From: Chthoniobacterales bacterium
Lineage (GTDB): Bacteria; Verrucomicrobiota; Verrucomicrobiia; Chthoniobacterales; UBA10450
Reading direction: 5' to 3'
Assembly (NCBI GenBank): GCA_013821455.1
Contig: JACDGS010000015.1
Coordinates: 1-64,000 of the forward strand
Length of the DNA stretch: 64,000 nt
Below, one piece after another: positions 25,262 through 34,471 of the stretch. Every line of letters starts with the position of its first letter. The first letter of the stretch is position 1. Below the pieces are notes generated by a model. That model saw nothing but the letters and a program-made list of their open reading frames with translations, was not told the origin of the DNA and searched no databases. The position numbers and the translations under genes were made by a program.

Positions 25262-26644
25262 ATGGAGGACGTGTCGATCGAAGGAAAATGGTGGATTTTT
25301 GGAGCTGAAGCCCCGCCGCAATTTGGCGCGCTAACAAATTCCGATGGTCTCCGCCTGAGCGTTAAAGTTCCTCAGGATCTTTCGATTGGGGAAACAATGG
25401 GCGAGCCTGTCAGATTCGGCCAGGATACGTCGGTTCCTGAGATTATCGTAGGAAGGAACGCGCACAACCGACCGGTGACGTTATTCGGATGTTTTGCGCT
25501 GCCAGCGATTTCTGCGGGGTTAAAGACTTACGACATTCAGGCAATCGCCGGCGTTGAAGGCTTGGAATTCGAGACGTGGGGTGAAAAGGGTATCTTTGCA
25601 GCAAGTCTCGATATCGAGATGTTACATAGTTGGCTTGGGGACAAGGTTCTGAAGCAGTCGACTATTGAAGGAGGAGAATCCGTATGGAGCGAGATTTCGG
25701 CGAAAGACTTGGTAGTCGATGTCACGCCAGAAATTCAAATGAGGATCGTTCGGTTCGTCGCGATCTCGGAAGAGTGGAGCGAGTATCGCTTCAGCGGAAA
25801 ACCTAGAGTCTGGCTACATTTTAAGTTTCCTCAGTCACTCTATGACGTTAGCAATCGATGGATTCCTTTCGTGGTTCGCTTTTTCTCACTTCTCGTTGGA
25901 GTAGGATTACGCTACAACGCGGTCGAAGTTTACAAGGACGATCCCTACGCACCCAACTTCGAGGGCCTCCCGGTTGAAGGAACCATCATTCGAAGCCGGC
26001 AGGCGCGGCGGACCAAAAAGGAAATCATCACTCCTTTTATGCTTGCTTCCTACCCGAGGATTGCAACTCAGTTCACAGAGATAGTTCAAAAATGGGCCGA
26101 AGTAGACTCGAAGCTGGGACCGGTCATAGACCTATTCGCAATCGTCGCTCTTCGTGATCGCCGCCTGCACGCAGACGCCGAATTTCTCTTTCTTGTGCAG
26201 GCGCTAGAAGTCTATCACGCGAGAATGTTCGATTCTAAAGCGCTTCCTACCGAAGAACATCGTCGCCGGGTTGATGCGATCGTCGATGCCGCTCCAGAAG
26301 CGCTACGCAACTGGACACTTCGAAAGTTGCGGTTCGGAAATTATAAATATTTGGATGAAAGAATCGCCGAGGTCTTTCAGCGTCACGAAGATGAGGCTCG
26401 GCAACTCTTCGACGATGTCGAGCAGCTTCCAGAGAAAATTCGCTATACCCGAAATCATCTCACTCATCACAGTGCAGATATTGACTCACCCAAATACCTG
26501 AAAGCTCCCGCAATGGCGCAGGTAAACTTTTATCTTCGGGTTTTTCTTTGGGTATGCTTGCTCAAGGAGACCGGTGCGCCGCGAGATGCTATTAATCGTC
26601 TCATCGGTAAACACAGGGATGCGAAATTTGTGAACCTGAGTTGA
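25262..26644 (+). CDS. ApeA-like HEPN anti-phage protein
   Basis: Protein of 460 aa. The N-terminal ~290 residues resemble the ApeA N-terminal domain (GKWWIFG...LFGCF and later WLHFKFP...LLVGVGLRYN); the C-terminal ~170 residues are a HEPN-like all-helical domain with LHADAEFLFLVQALEVYHARMF and the RxxxxH ribonuclease motif RNHLTHH (R397, H402). ApeA proteins are abortive-infection RNases. Location 43 bp after a methyltransferase remnant and next to an R-M system supports a defence role. Base composition is more AT-rich than neighbours and no octamer word is present, both hinting at transfer. Confidence 0.75.
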   Translation: MEDVSIEGKWWIFGAEAPPQFGALTNSDGLRLSVKVPQDLSIGETMGEPVRFGQDTSVPEIIVGRNAHNRPVTLFGCFALPAISAGLKTYDIQAIAGVEGLEFETWGEKGIFAASLDIEMLHSWLGDKVLKQSTIEGGESVWSEISAKDLVVDVTPEIQMRIVRFVAISEEWSEYRFSGKPRVWLHFKFPQSLYDVSNRWIPFVVRFFSLLVGVGLRYNAVEVYKDDPYAPNFEGLPVEGTIIRSRQARRTKKEIITPFMLASYPRIATQFTEIVQKWAEVDSKLGPVIDLFAIVALRDRRLHADAEFLFLVQALEVYHARMFDSKALPTEEHRRRVDAIVDAAPEALRNWTLRKLRFGNYKYLDERIAEVFQRHEDEARQLFDDVEQLPEKIRYTRNHLTHHSADIDSPKYLKAPAMAQVNFYLRVFLWVCLLKETGAPRDAINRLIGKHRDAKFVNLS

Positions 26645-26829
26645 TAGAGCTCTATAAGTAAGGGTCAGTTTACTGTCGACACTCATTCCTCAGTCCCTGC
26701 CGCTCGCTGTCTTTAAACTTCGGTCGCAAGAGCGTGTAACTCCTATCCGGGTGATCTTCAGATCGGGTGGCATTTGCCTTGAAATCCTACCCGCCTTGGC
26801 AGACTCGCGTCTCGAAAAGGATACGCACT

Positions 26830-27992
26830 ATGAAAAACCCAATTACTCATTCTAACATCATCGTTCTGCTAGCTACCACCTGGCTCTCGCTCGCGAGTGT
26901 CGCATTCGCCGTCACCCCTCCGCCCGGTGGCGACTATCCCGGAGCTAATACCGCTTTGGGTGAGGACGCACTTCTCAATCTGACGTCGGGCCAGACCAAC
27001 ACCGCGTTGGGTTTCAATGCGCTCCTAAGTGTAACCTCTGGCTTTGGCAATACGGCGACCGGCGGCTATGCGCTCGCGTCGGATACCAGTGGCGGCCCAA
27101 ACACGGCCGACGGCGGCCTGGCCCTGCAAAATAATACGACCGGCTTTTTTAACACCGCTCTGGGAAGCTCTGCGCTGACGAACAATACGACAGGAGCATC
27201 AACACCGCCGTCGGCCAATCCGCGCTCTATACCAGCACTATCGGGCATGACAATGTTGCGGTCGGGATGGATGCGCTGCTCTTCGCTACAACAGGAAACT
27301 TTAACACCGCCGTCGGGAACTCGGCGCTGGGCGACGTGTCCACGGGAAGCACGAATATCGCGGTTGGTTTTGCCGCCGGCAGTGCGCTTAAGACCGGCAC
27401 CTACAACATCGACATCGGCAACCGGGGAGGCGGGCCGAAGGAGTCTTACAAGGTCCGCATCGGCACGCCGGGAATACAAAACAACGCCTATATCGCCGGC
27501 ATCTACGGAGCTACGGTAGCTGCCGGTGTGCCCGTGGTCGTAGATGGCGACGGCCGCTTGGGCACGACCACCTCGTCGGCCCGCTTCAAGGAAGCGATCA
27601 AGCCGATGGATAAGTCGAGCGAAGCGTTGCTCAAGCTCCAGCCGGTGACTTTCCGTTATAAGAAAGACTTAGACTCGTTAGGTATTCCGCAGTTCGGTCT
27701 CGTTGCGGAGGAAGTAGCGAAGGTCGATCCCGACCTGGTCGCGCGCGATGAGTCAGGCGAACCTTACACGGTGCGCTACGAAGCGGTGAACGCGATGTTG
27801 CTCAATGAGTTCCTCAAAGAACACCGCAAGGTGGAAGGGTTGGAAACTTCCCTCGCGCAGGAGAGGAAGATCTCGGCCGCGGCGATTGCCGAACTCAAGC
27901 TCATGCTCCAGGAGCAGGCCCTGCAGCTCGAGAAGGTGAGCGCACGGCTGCAGTCGAAGGAGACAGAGCCGCGCCTGGTAGGAAATCGGTAG
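26830..27992 (+). pseudogene. Surface repeat protein with S74 chaperone end, copy 1, frameshifted
   Basis: Starts at ATG 26830 with a signal peptide and the phrase VTPPPGGDYPGANTALGEDALL shared with copy 3. The body has NTAxGxxAL...NTTG repeats. Near 27195 the frame breaks: TTG followed by ASTPPS where one extra A (GGAAGC) would give TGSINTAVGQSALYTS, continuing in the frame of track ORF 27267-27992. The C-terminal part holds TTSSARFKEAIKPMD and the S74 intramolecular-chaperone domain, then a coiled coil. An octamer word lies in the conserved LDSLGIPQFG segment. Confidence 0.78.
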
Positions 27993-28140
27993 GGTCGCAG
28001 GCGCACAGAAGGATCAGGACTGAACTTGAGGAAGAACTTGCCAGGCGATTTCTTCGATCCCGTGAATCCTGTAAATCCTGTCTGGTTTGATCTTACAACC
28101 AGGTAGCAGGACCTTTACTAGTTAGGCTAGCAGGTCGGTG
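27993..28140. other. Intergenic, degenerate short repeats
   Basis: The stretch contains two adjacent ATCCTGTAAATCCTGT-like units. Similar units flank GxxExxY genes in many genomes, so this may be an old element scar. Nothing else is seen. Confidence 0.35.
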
Positions 28141-31008
28141 TCAACGCGCGGCGTCCAGGACAGTCCTCGGCTCGGGCGCGGCGAGAATTTTCTGGAAACG
28201 CGGGTTGCTCCGCAGTGAGTCCCATTCCCAGCGCAGGCGCAGGTCGGCCCGGGTGATGTTTTCGGGAAAGTCAGGAAACTCAACCGGGCCAGGAGTGGTG
28301 AGGAGCCGTTCGATGAGCGCCAGGGCCTGCTCCTGTTCGCCGGTGAGCGCATAGACAAGGGCCAGGGTACCGGCGCAGCCAGCGCCATGAAATGCGTTCT
28401 GGCTTTCGGGCTCCAACTCAACCGCGCGACGCGCTTCCTGGAGAGCTTCCTCCTTTCGCTTTATAAGGGCATAGAGTAATCCGAGTCGAGCGTGCGGCGC
28501 GTCATCGTTAGGGTCCTTGCGTTGCCACTCTTTGAGAGCTGGTAGGGCCGCGGCAAAGTAACGCTGAGCTGATTGAGCGTCGCCGTGGGCCAGAGCGGTG
28601 CGAGCCTGAAAAAAGGTTTTCGGTGCTTCACCATTCTTACGAAAATTGTCCAAGGGATAATCGCGTAAAACCTTTTCCGCGCTCGCGTAATCGCGCTCTA
28701 GCATGGCCAGGTCCCAGGATGCCAGGGCCAGGTCTCCATCAGGAGGAGAGCGAGCCGGAACGCTTTGTAGGATTTTTCTACCGGCGGCAGGATTGCCGTT
28801 CCGAAACACTTCCAGGTAGGCAAGGCCAGTTTTGGCATATGTATCATCCGGTGTTATCTCCAGTGCGCGGGTAAAACCCTTAACTGCGGCGGGCCAGTCG
28901 CGCACAAAGACGTGATTTTCGGCGGCACTATCAATAACATAAGTGTTGCGAGGATCGAGGGCCAGGGCGCGGTCGAAGCTAGCTACTGAGTCGCGCCAGC
29001 GTCCCTGCCGCCGGTAGATGCCAGCCATATAAACATAGGTCACCGCGTTATTAGGAGAGCTAGCAACCGAAAGCTTAAATTCCTTTAGCGCCGCATCGTA
29101 CTTCTTCTCTCCCCAAAAGAGGCAAAGACCCATCGCCATATGTGCTTCCCCCAAAGTAGGCGCGAGGCGCAAAGCTTCTTCCGCCTGGGCGCGCGCTTTT
29201 GCCTTGCGCGCCTGGTCCTCGTCTTGCGTGGCGACCCAACTGTTGACCAGAGAAGCCTCCGCATGAGCCAGGGCAAAGTTGGGATCAAGCGCCGTGGCCT
29301 GCATGAGAAGCTGCTCCACTGCTATCTCATCTGCCAAGCTATCGCGCGTCGCTTCCTTCCCGACTGCTTTCAGGTAAAGCACATAGGCTTCTGAGTTAGT
29401 GGTAGGCTCTACTTCCAGACGCGCCTTTTCTTCTGGCGCCAGCCTGGCGTCCAGAGTCGCCGCAATCTGGGTCGCTAACTCACCTTGCAAGCCAATCGAA
29501 TCGGCCACGATGCGATCGTAATGCTCGGCCCATAGGTGTCGATCGTTACGGGCGTCGATCAACTGGACGTTAATAAGCACACGGTTACCCTCGCGGCGCA
29601 CGCTGCCTTGCAGAATATTTGCGACGCCCAGGGATTTCCCAATCTCGCGCACATCGCGGCCATCAGGCTTTTGATAGGCCGCGACGCTGGTGCGGCTGAT
29701 GACTTTCAAGTCGTGAATCTGCGCGAGACTGGTGAGTAAGTCGTCCTGGATGCCGGCGGCGAACTCCGCATTCTCCTTGTTACTAACAAGAGCTTGGAAA
29801 GGCAGGACGGCGATACTCTTACTAGAGAGTGGTAAGTCTGGTGACTTAGCGATAGGACTACGCAATAACCAGAGGATGATCGTAGTCAGGATAAGACAGG
29901 CAGTGACCGCGCTGGAGAGAATCGGGTTGCGCCGCGCCCAGCGCCAGAGACGTGCTGGCGGCAGGATAGGACGCGTATGGATCGGGCGACCTTCCAGCCA
30001 ACACTCCAGGTCTTCGGCCAGTGCTCCCGCAGATTGGTAGCGCGCTCCTGGCTCTCGCTCCAGGGCACGCACCACGATCGTCTCCAGGTCGCGATCGAGC
30101 GAGGGCGCGAGCGTACGCAGATGCGGCGCGGGAGTTATCGAAGCCTGATGGATAACGCTAAGAACATTCGTCCCGGTGAAGGGCGGCCGCCCAGTCAATA
30201 AGTGAAATAGAATTGCGCCAAGGCTATAAGTATCCGCAGCGGGAGTAAGCTCCGCCGTAGCGGCTGCCGCTTGCTCCGGCGCGATATAACCCGGAGTACC
30301 AAAGGTAGTCAGGCTTTGCGTGAGATCACTTTCTTCGGTGAGCCATTTCGCGAGGCCGAAGTCACTGACCATCGGTTCGCCATGACTATCGAGCAGGATA
30401 TTTCCCGGTTGCAGGTCGCGATGGAGGATGCCTGCGTGATGCGCATAGTCGATGGCGCGCGCGACCTTGGCCAGCAAGCGCGCACATTCGTTAGGCTTGT
30501 TGCGCAGCCTGGGGAGCGCGGCGCGCAAGCTTCCGCCCGTCGCGTATTTCATGCTAAAGAAGGGCAGGCCATCCTCGCTCTCACTCACTTCGTAAATAGG
30601 AAGGATGTTAGGATGATCGAGGCCCGCGGCGGCTTCCGCTTCGCGCCGGAAACGCGCCAGAGTCTCATGAGAGTCAGTCTGGTAAGCCAGCACGCGCTTT
30701 AGCGCCACGATGCGGCGGGAATGTCGCTGCCGCGCACGGTAGATAACACCCATGCCGCCACGGCCTATCTCTTCCAGGATCTCATAATTCCCCAGGTGCC
30801 ATTCCTTATCCGGGACGTCGGCTTCCGTCAGGACACTTTCGAATAACTCGGCGGACGCTTCGCCTTCTGCTTCCATCGCTTCCCGGAGAAGACAACTCGC
30901 ACAAATCCCTTGGCCTACCTGGGTGGTAAGTCCACACCGCTCACACTTAGTGACACGCTCGGTCATTCCGGTAAACGAAGCGGAAAGGCCGGTTAACTCA
31001 CTCATCAA
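28141..31008 (-). CDS. Membrane Ser/Thr protein kinase with FlgO/TolB-N-like domain and TPRs
   Basis: Protein of 955 aa. A short zinc-ribbon (CERCGLTTQVGQGICASC) is followed by a Hanks-type kinase with VALKRV, catalytic ILHRDLQPGNILLD and VSDFGLAKW. Then one membrane helix (~residue 368-388), a FlgO/TolB-N-like domain (IAVLPFQALVSNKENAEFAAGIQDDLLTSL) and about ten TPR units to the C-terminus. It overlaps the upstream sigma-factor gene by 4 nt, so kinase and sigma are coupled, a layout common in Planctomycetes and Verrucomicrobia, where the kinase may regulate its sigma factor. The periplasmic half shares its domain order with the cyclase protein at 41893. Confidence 0.88.
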   Translation of the reverse strand: MMSELTGLSASFTGMTERVTKCERCGLTTQVGQGICASCLLREAMEAEGEASAELFESVLTEADVPDKEWHLGNYEILEEIGRGGMGVIYRARQRHSRRIVALKRVLAYQTDSHETLARFRREAEAAAGLDHPNILPIYEVSESEDGLPFFSMKYATGGSLRAALPRLRNKPNECARLLAKVARAIDYAHHAGILHRDLQPGNILLDSHGEPMVSDFGLAKWLTEESDLTQSLTTFGTPGYIAPEQAAAATAELTPAADTYSLGAILFHLLTGRPPFTGTNVLSVIHQASITPAPHLRTLAPSLDRDLETIVVRALEREPGARYQSAGALAEDLECWLEGRPIHTRPILPPARLWRWARRNPILSSAVTACLILTTIILWLLRSPIAKSPDLPLSSKSIAVLPFQALVSNKENAEFAAGIQDDLLTSLAQIHDLKVISRTSVAAYQKPDGRDVREIGKSLGVANILQGSVRREGNRVLINVQLIDARNDRHLWAEHYDRIVADSIGLQGELATQIAATLDARLAPEEKARLEVEPTTNSEAYVLYLKAVGKEATRDSLADEIAVEQLLMQATALDPNFALAHAEASLVNSWVATQDEDQARKAKARAQAEEALRLAPTLGEAHMAMGLCLFWGEKKYDAALKEFKLSVASSPNNAVTYVYMAGIYRRQGRWRDSVASFDRALALDPRNTYVIDSAAENHVFVRDWPAAVKGFTRALEITPDDTYAKTGLAYLEVFRNGNPAAGRKILQSVPARSPPDGDLALASWDLAMLERDYASAEKVLRDYPLDNFRKNGEAPKTFFQARTALAHGDAQSAQRYFAAALPALKEWQRKDPNDDAPHARLGLLYALIKRKEEALQEARRAVELEPESQNAFHGAGCAGTLALVYALTGEQEQALALIERLLTTPGPVEFPDFPENITRADLRLRWEWDSLRSNPRFQKILAAPEPRTVLDAAR

Positions 31009-31763
31009 GTGCCAGCGGCAAGCGCGGTGAAGAGATAGCGCATTTCGTCATCTACATCCGCGGGATTAGCGACTGTCTGCGCGACCTCGTTGCGTAAGAG
31101 CCAACGGTAACGCCGCCGCAGATTGTGCAGTTGCTTTTTCACCATCGTCTCTGCGATATCCAAGCGCGCCGCCAGGCTGGCATAAGAGGTCTCGCCGCGC
31201 TCGGCGGTGAGATAAGTGCTAAGTGTCTCGAAAAGCCGGCGGCGTCCTTTGGCTTCGCATTCCTCGCGCAGGCGTTGCAGCGCTTTCTCTACTACGGTCG
31301 CGGCCCAGCGTAAGTCGAAGAGTGCCTCCGGTGGTAAAGAGTCCAACGTTTGCGCGGAGATAGATAGCTGCGAGGGAGCTTCCTTCATCCAATCGTCCCA
31401 GGAGATGAAAGTAAGATCGCCTCCGCGCTTATGTGTCTTGGCCTTCTCCGCAGCATGACTTAGAAAATTCTGGAGTGACTTAAGGAGAAACGAACGAAAG
31501 CGACCGCGACTTTCATCCGCCTGCCGGAGCCAGTTACTCTCCAGGATCATAAGGAAAAAATCCTGCGTCAGATCCTGCGCATCCTCGGGCGAATAACCGC
31601 GGCGGCAGACGAAAGAAAAGATCGGCCGCCAATAACTGCGACATAACTCGCTTAGCGCCTGCCGGGCAGCTTGTTCGCCGCTCCCGAAGCCGGCTCCAGT
31701 CACAATGAGGCTCCAGCGCGTTGTGGCGAAGACGCCCGGCTCGGTTGCATCCTCTGTCTGCAT
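31005..31763 (-). CDS. ECF-type sigma factor linked to a Ser/Thr kinase
   Basis: About 252 aa from the ATG at 31763; the track start at 31826 is possible. Region 2: RSYWRPIFSFVCRRGYSPEDAQDLTQDFFLMIL; region 4: ETSYASLAARLDIAETMVKKQLHNLRRRYRWLLR. FATTRWSLI near the start is typical of the large ECF group found beside Ser/Thr kinases in Planctomycetes/Verrucomicrobia. It contains an extra inserted stretch between regions 2 and 4 (WDDWMKEAPSQLSI...). First gene of a two-gene operon with the kinase. Confidence 0.85.
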   Translation of the reverse strand: MQTEDATEPGVFATTRWSLIVTGAGFGSGEQAARQALSELCRSYWRPIFSFVCRRGYSPEDAQDLTQDFFLMILESNWLRQADESRGRFRSFLLKSLQNFLSHAAEKAKTHKRGGDLTFISWDDWMKEAPSQLSISAQTLDSLPPEALFDLRWAATVVEKALQRLREECEAKGRRRLFETLSTYLTAERGETSYASLAARLDIAETMVKKQLHNLRRRYRWLLRNEVAQTVANPADVDDEMRYLFTALAAGT

Positions 31764-31974
31764 CCTTGGATTCACGCTGCCTACAGGGTGGTTCCATTTT
31801 TCTTTTGGGACAAGCGCAAAAACCACATCGCGACCGTCCGTCAGGCTCGTGGCAAAAATAGTTGGGAACTTCGACTTCTCGTTCCGTTAGTACTCAGTGG
31901 CAAAGAGCCATCCAACAACACAACCAAAACCAGCGGAGCACCCTCACTCCCATAAAAGAAGGAACCTAACAACT

Positions 31975-32505
31975 ATGACTACACTGAGAGTAACACCAAC
32001 TCGCCGCCACTCCGTGCGGCGCGCCGCACTTATCGCAACGATGACTATCATCGCCGGTAGCGTGCTAACTATCACCTCAGCCAAGGCGACCGATCCTGTC
32101 GGCGTCACGACCACAATCCTGACCGGGCCTGATAGCCTGCCAGGTTTCACCATCCACCTTAAAACAGACAACTGGAAGATTCGGATGGAAGCCAACTCCG
32201 CGACCGACGTCTATGTCGTGGATAACGTCTTCGCGGCGAACGCCAACACCGGATGGCACTCGCACCCTGGCCCAAGCATAATTACCGTCCTTTCGGGGAC
32301 GATCACATCCTATGAAGGCGACGACCCGATGTGCACTCCGCACTTTCATCCCGCGGGGACGGCCTTCGTCGATCAAGGCGGGACTCATGTGCATCTGTTG
32401 CGCAATGAAGGAACCGACACCGCGGAGACGATCGCGACCCAACTCATCCCCGCCGGGGCCGACCGAAGACTCGACGAGCCCGATCCCGGCTTTTGTCCCT
32501 TCTAA
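31975..32505 (+). CDS. Exported cupin-domain protein
   Basis: Protein of 176 aa from ATG 31975, with AAGAAGGAA upstream. Signal peptide of about 38 residues with twin arginines (TRRHSVRRAALIATMTIIAGS...), ending AKA. The cupin core shows GWHSHPGPSIITVLSGTITSYEGDD (first cupin motif with two His) and FHPAGTAFVDQGGTHVHLLRNEG (second motif). Metal-binding beta-barrel with unknown substrate. It starts about 210 bp from, and divergent to, the ECF sigma gene, so it is a candidate target of that sigma factor. Confidence 0.78.
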   Translation: MTTLRVTPTRRHSVRRAALIATMTIIAGSVLTITSAKATDPVGVTTTILTGPDSLPGFTIHLKTDNWKIRMEANSATDVYVVDNVFAANANTGWHSHPGPSIITVLSGTITSYEGDDPMCTPHFHPAGTAFVDQGGTHVHLLRNEGTDTAETIATQLIPAGADRRLDEPDPGFCPF

Positions 32506-32721
32506 GAACTAGTGAGTTAGCGACCTTCTCCTTTACCGGCAAACCAGCGATGGGAAGCCGGTAGGGAGTTGGTAGCTTACCAAGCAGCAGGGACACTCCC
32601 CGGAGTAGGAATAAAGGTAAGTGATTTTCATGGGCTTTAAACAATTCGGAACTTCGGTTTTCTATGCCATTAGTACTTTGTGCCAAAAAACCAAAGCAAC
32701 ACACTGAAGGGGAAAAACCTT

Positions 32722-34407
32722 ATGAACACTTCTAACTCCAAACCACAGTCGAAGCAGTTACCAACCAGCTTCCTTACTTCACCCTCTGGGCGACGAGTTT
32801 GGCTCTTATTTATTTGCGTCCTGGCCGGGCTCGCGCTCGTGCCCGTGACCTGGGCGCAGACCTGCGAAGATGGTTGCTTTTTCAGCAACACCTACCAGGG
32901 CCAGGACGCGTTGCTCAACTTCGGTTCCGGAGGTAATGACACCGCCTTCGGCGCTGATGCGCTCACCAATAACACGGGCGTTGATAACACCGCGATCGGG
33001 ACATATGCCATGCTGGTGAACACCACTGGCATCGATGACACAGCCATAGGTTCTCAAGCGCTCTATAACAACACCACTGGCATCTACAACGTGGCCAATG
33101 GTTTTGACGCGCTCCTTTCCAATACCACAGGCTCCTTCAATACCGCCGTCGGGGCAGGGGGGCTTCAGAGCAACACCACCGGTGTCTCCAACACGGCCAC
33201 GGGGTTTAACGCGCTCGTTAGCAACACCACTGGCGCCTACAACACGGCCAACGGTCTTTCCGCGCTCCTTTCCAATACCACGGGTAACTACAACACCGCC
33301 ACGGGACTTGATGCGCTCGAAAACAACACCACTGCCGCTTTCAATACAGCCACAGGAGTTGAAGCGCTCCAAAACAACACTACTGGCTCCCTCAACACAG
33401 CCAACGGCTATTTAGCGCTCGCAAATAACGTGACGGGCAACTCCAATGCGGCCATGGGAGTTGAAGCGCTCGAAAACAACACCACTGGCTCCTTCAACAC
33501 CGCGACGGGGGTTGATGCGCTCGAAGACAACACGCTAGGCAACAACAATACGGCCGAGGGCTATTTTGCGCTCTCCCATAACACCACCGGCAACAGCAAC
33601 CTGGCCGCGGGGGTAAACGCGCTTTTATCCAATACCACGGGAAGTCAAAACACGGCCGGGGGACAAGGAGCGCTCTACAAGAACACGAGCGCGGGCAATA
33701 ACACGGCCTATGGGTTTCAAGCCCTGAATCAAAACACGACCGGAGCGAGTAACACCGCTTGCGGCGAGCAGGCCTTACTCAATAACAGCACCGGAAAGAG
33801 CAACATCGCCTTGGGCGAACTCGCCGGCAGCGGCCTGACGAGTGGGAGCAACAACATCGACCTTGGTGCCATCGGCGGGGCGGGGGAAAGCAATACCATG
33901 CGCCTGGGGAAACTGGGGGTGCAAACTGCGACCTACATTATCGGCATCCGCGGGGCGACGGTGGCGGGTGGAGTGGGGGTGGTAGTGGATAACAACGGGC
34001 ACATGGGCACGATCACTTCCTCGGCGCGCTACAAGGACCACATCCAGCCGATGAATAAGGCGAGTGAAGCATTGCTTAACCTTAAACCGGTGACATTCCG
34101 TTATAAGAAAGAGTTAGACTCGTTAGGTATTCCGCAGTTTGGCTTGGTGGCGGAAGAGGTGGCAAAAGTCGATCCCGATCTGGTCGCGCGCGACGACGAA
34201 GGCAAACCTTACACCGTGCGCTACGAAGCGGTGAACGCGATGTTGCTCAATGAGTTCCTCAAGGAACACAAAAAAGTTCAGGATTTAGAAGCGGCCGTAA
34301 CAAGGCTGGAAAGGCTGGCGGAAAAGCAGGCGGCGCAATTAGAGAAGGTGAGTGAACGGCTGGAGACGACGTCTTCATCGCCGCGGCTGGTCTGGACTAA
34401 CAAATAA
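32722..34407 (+). CDS. Surface repeat protein with S74 chaperone end, copy 2 (intact)
   Basis: Protein of 561 aa. Signal sequence (residues ~25-47, LLFICVLAGLALVPVTWAQ), then about twenty 17-residue repeats of the form NTTGxxNTAxGxxALxx encoded by 51-nt tandem units, similar in spirit to YadA-head repeats, which form trimeric beta-rolls. The C-terminus has ITSSARYKDHIQPM, a peptidase-S74 type intramolecular chaperone domain (SLGIPQFGLVAEEVAKVDPDLVARD), and a coiled coil. S74 domains assist trimer folding and then cut themselves off. Probably a secreted trimeric fibre; the export route is unknown. Only intact member of three. Confidence 0.82.
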   Translation: MNTSNSKPQSKQLPTSFLTSPSGRRVWLLFICVLAGLALVPVTWAQTCEDGCFFSNTYQGQDALLNFGSGGNDTAFGADALTNNTGVDNTAIGTYAMLVNTTGIDDTAIGSQALYNNTTGIYNVANGFDALLSNTTGSFNTAVGAGGLQSNTTGVSNTATGFNALVSNTTGAYNTANGLSALLSNTTGNYNTATGLDALENNTTAAFNTATGVEALQNNTTGSLNTANGYLALANNVTGNSNAAMGVEALENNTTGSFNTATGVDALEDNTLGNNNTAEGYFALSHNTTGNSNLAAGVNALLSNTTGSQNTAGGQGALYKNTSAGNNTAYGFQALNQNTTGASNTACGEQALLNNSTGKSNIALGELAGSGLTSGSNNIDLGAIGGAGESNTMRLGKLGVQTATYIIGIRGATVAGGVGVVVDNNGHMGTITSSARYKDHIQPMNKASEALLNLKPVTFRYKKELDSLGIPQFGLVAEEVAKVDPDLVARDDEGKPYTVRYEAVNAMLLNEFLKEHKKVQDLEAAVTRLERLAEKQAAQLEKVSERLETTSSSPRLVWTNK

Positions 34408-34471
34408 AGGACTGGGTTTGGCTTGACACGGCGCCAGGCTGCCCTTCATCCTGCGTTTCACAAGGAGACAC

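Noticed and set aside
32900-33800. Regular 51-nt repeats suggesting a CRISPR array
   Set aside because: Units are contiguous, vary at codon positions, and encode 17-residue NTTG..NTAxG repeats of one long open frame with a signal peptide; there are no spacers and no cas genes.
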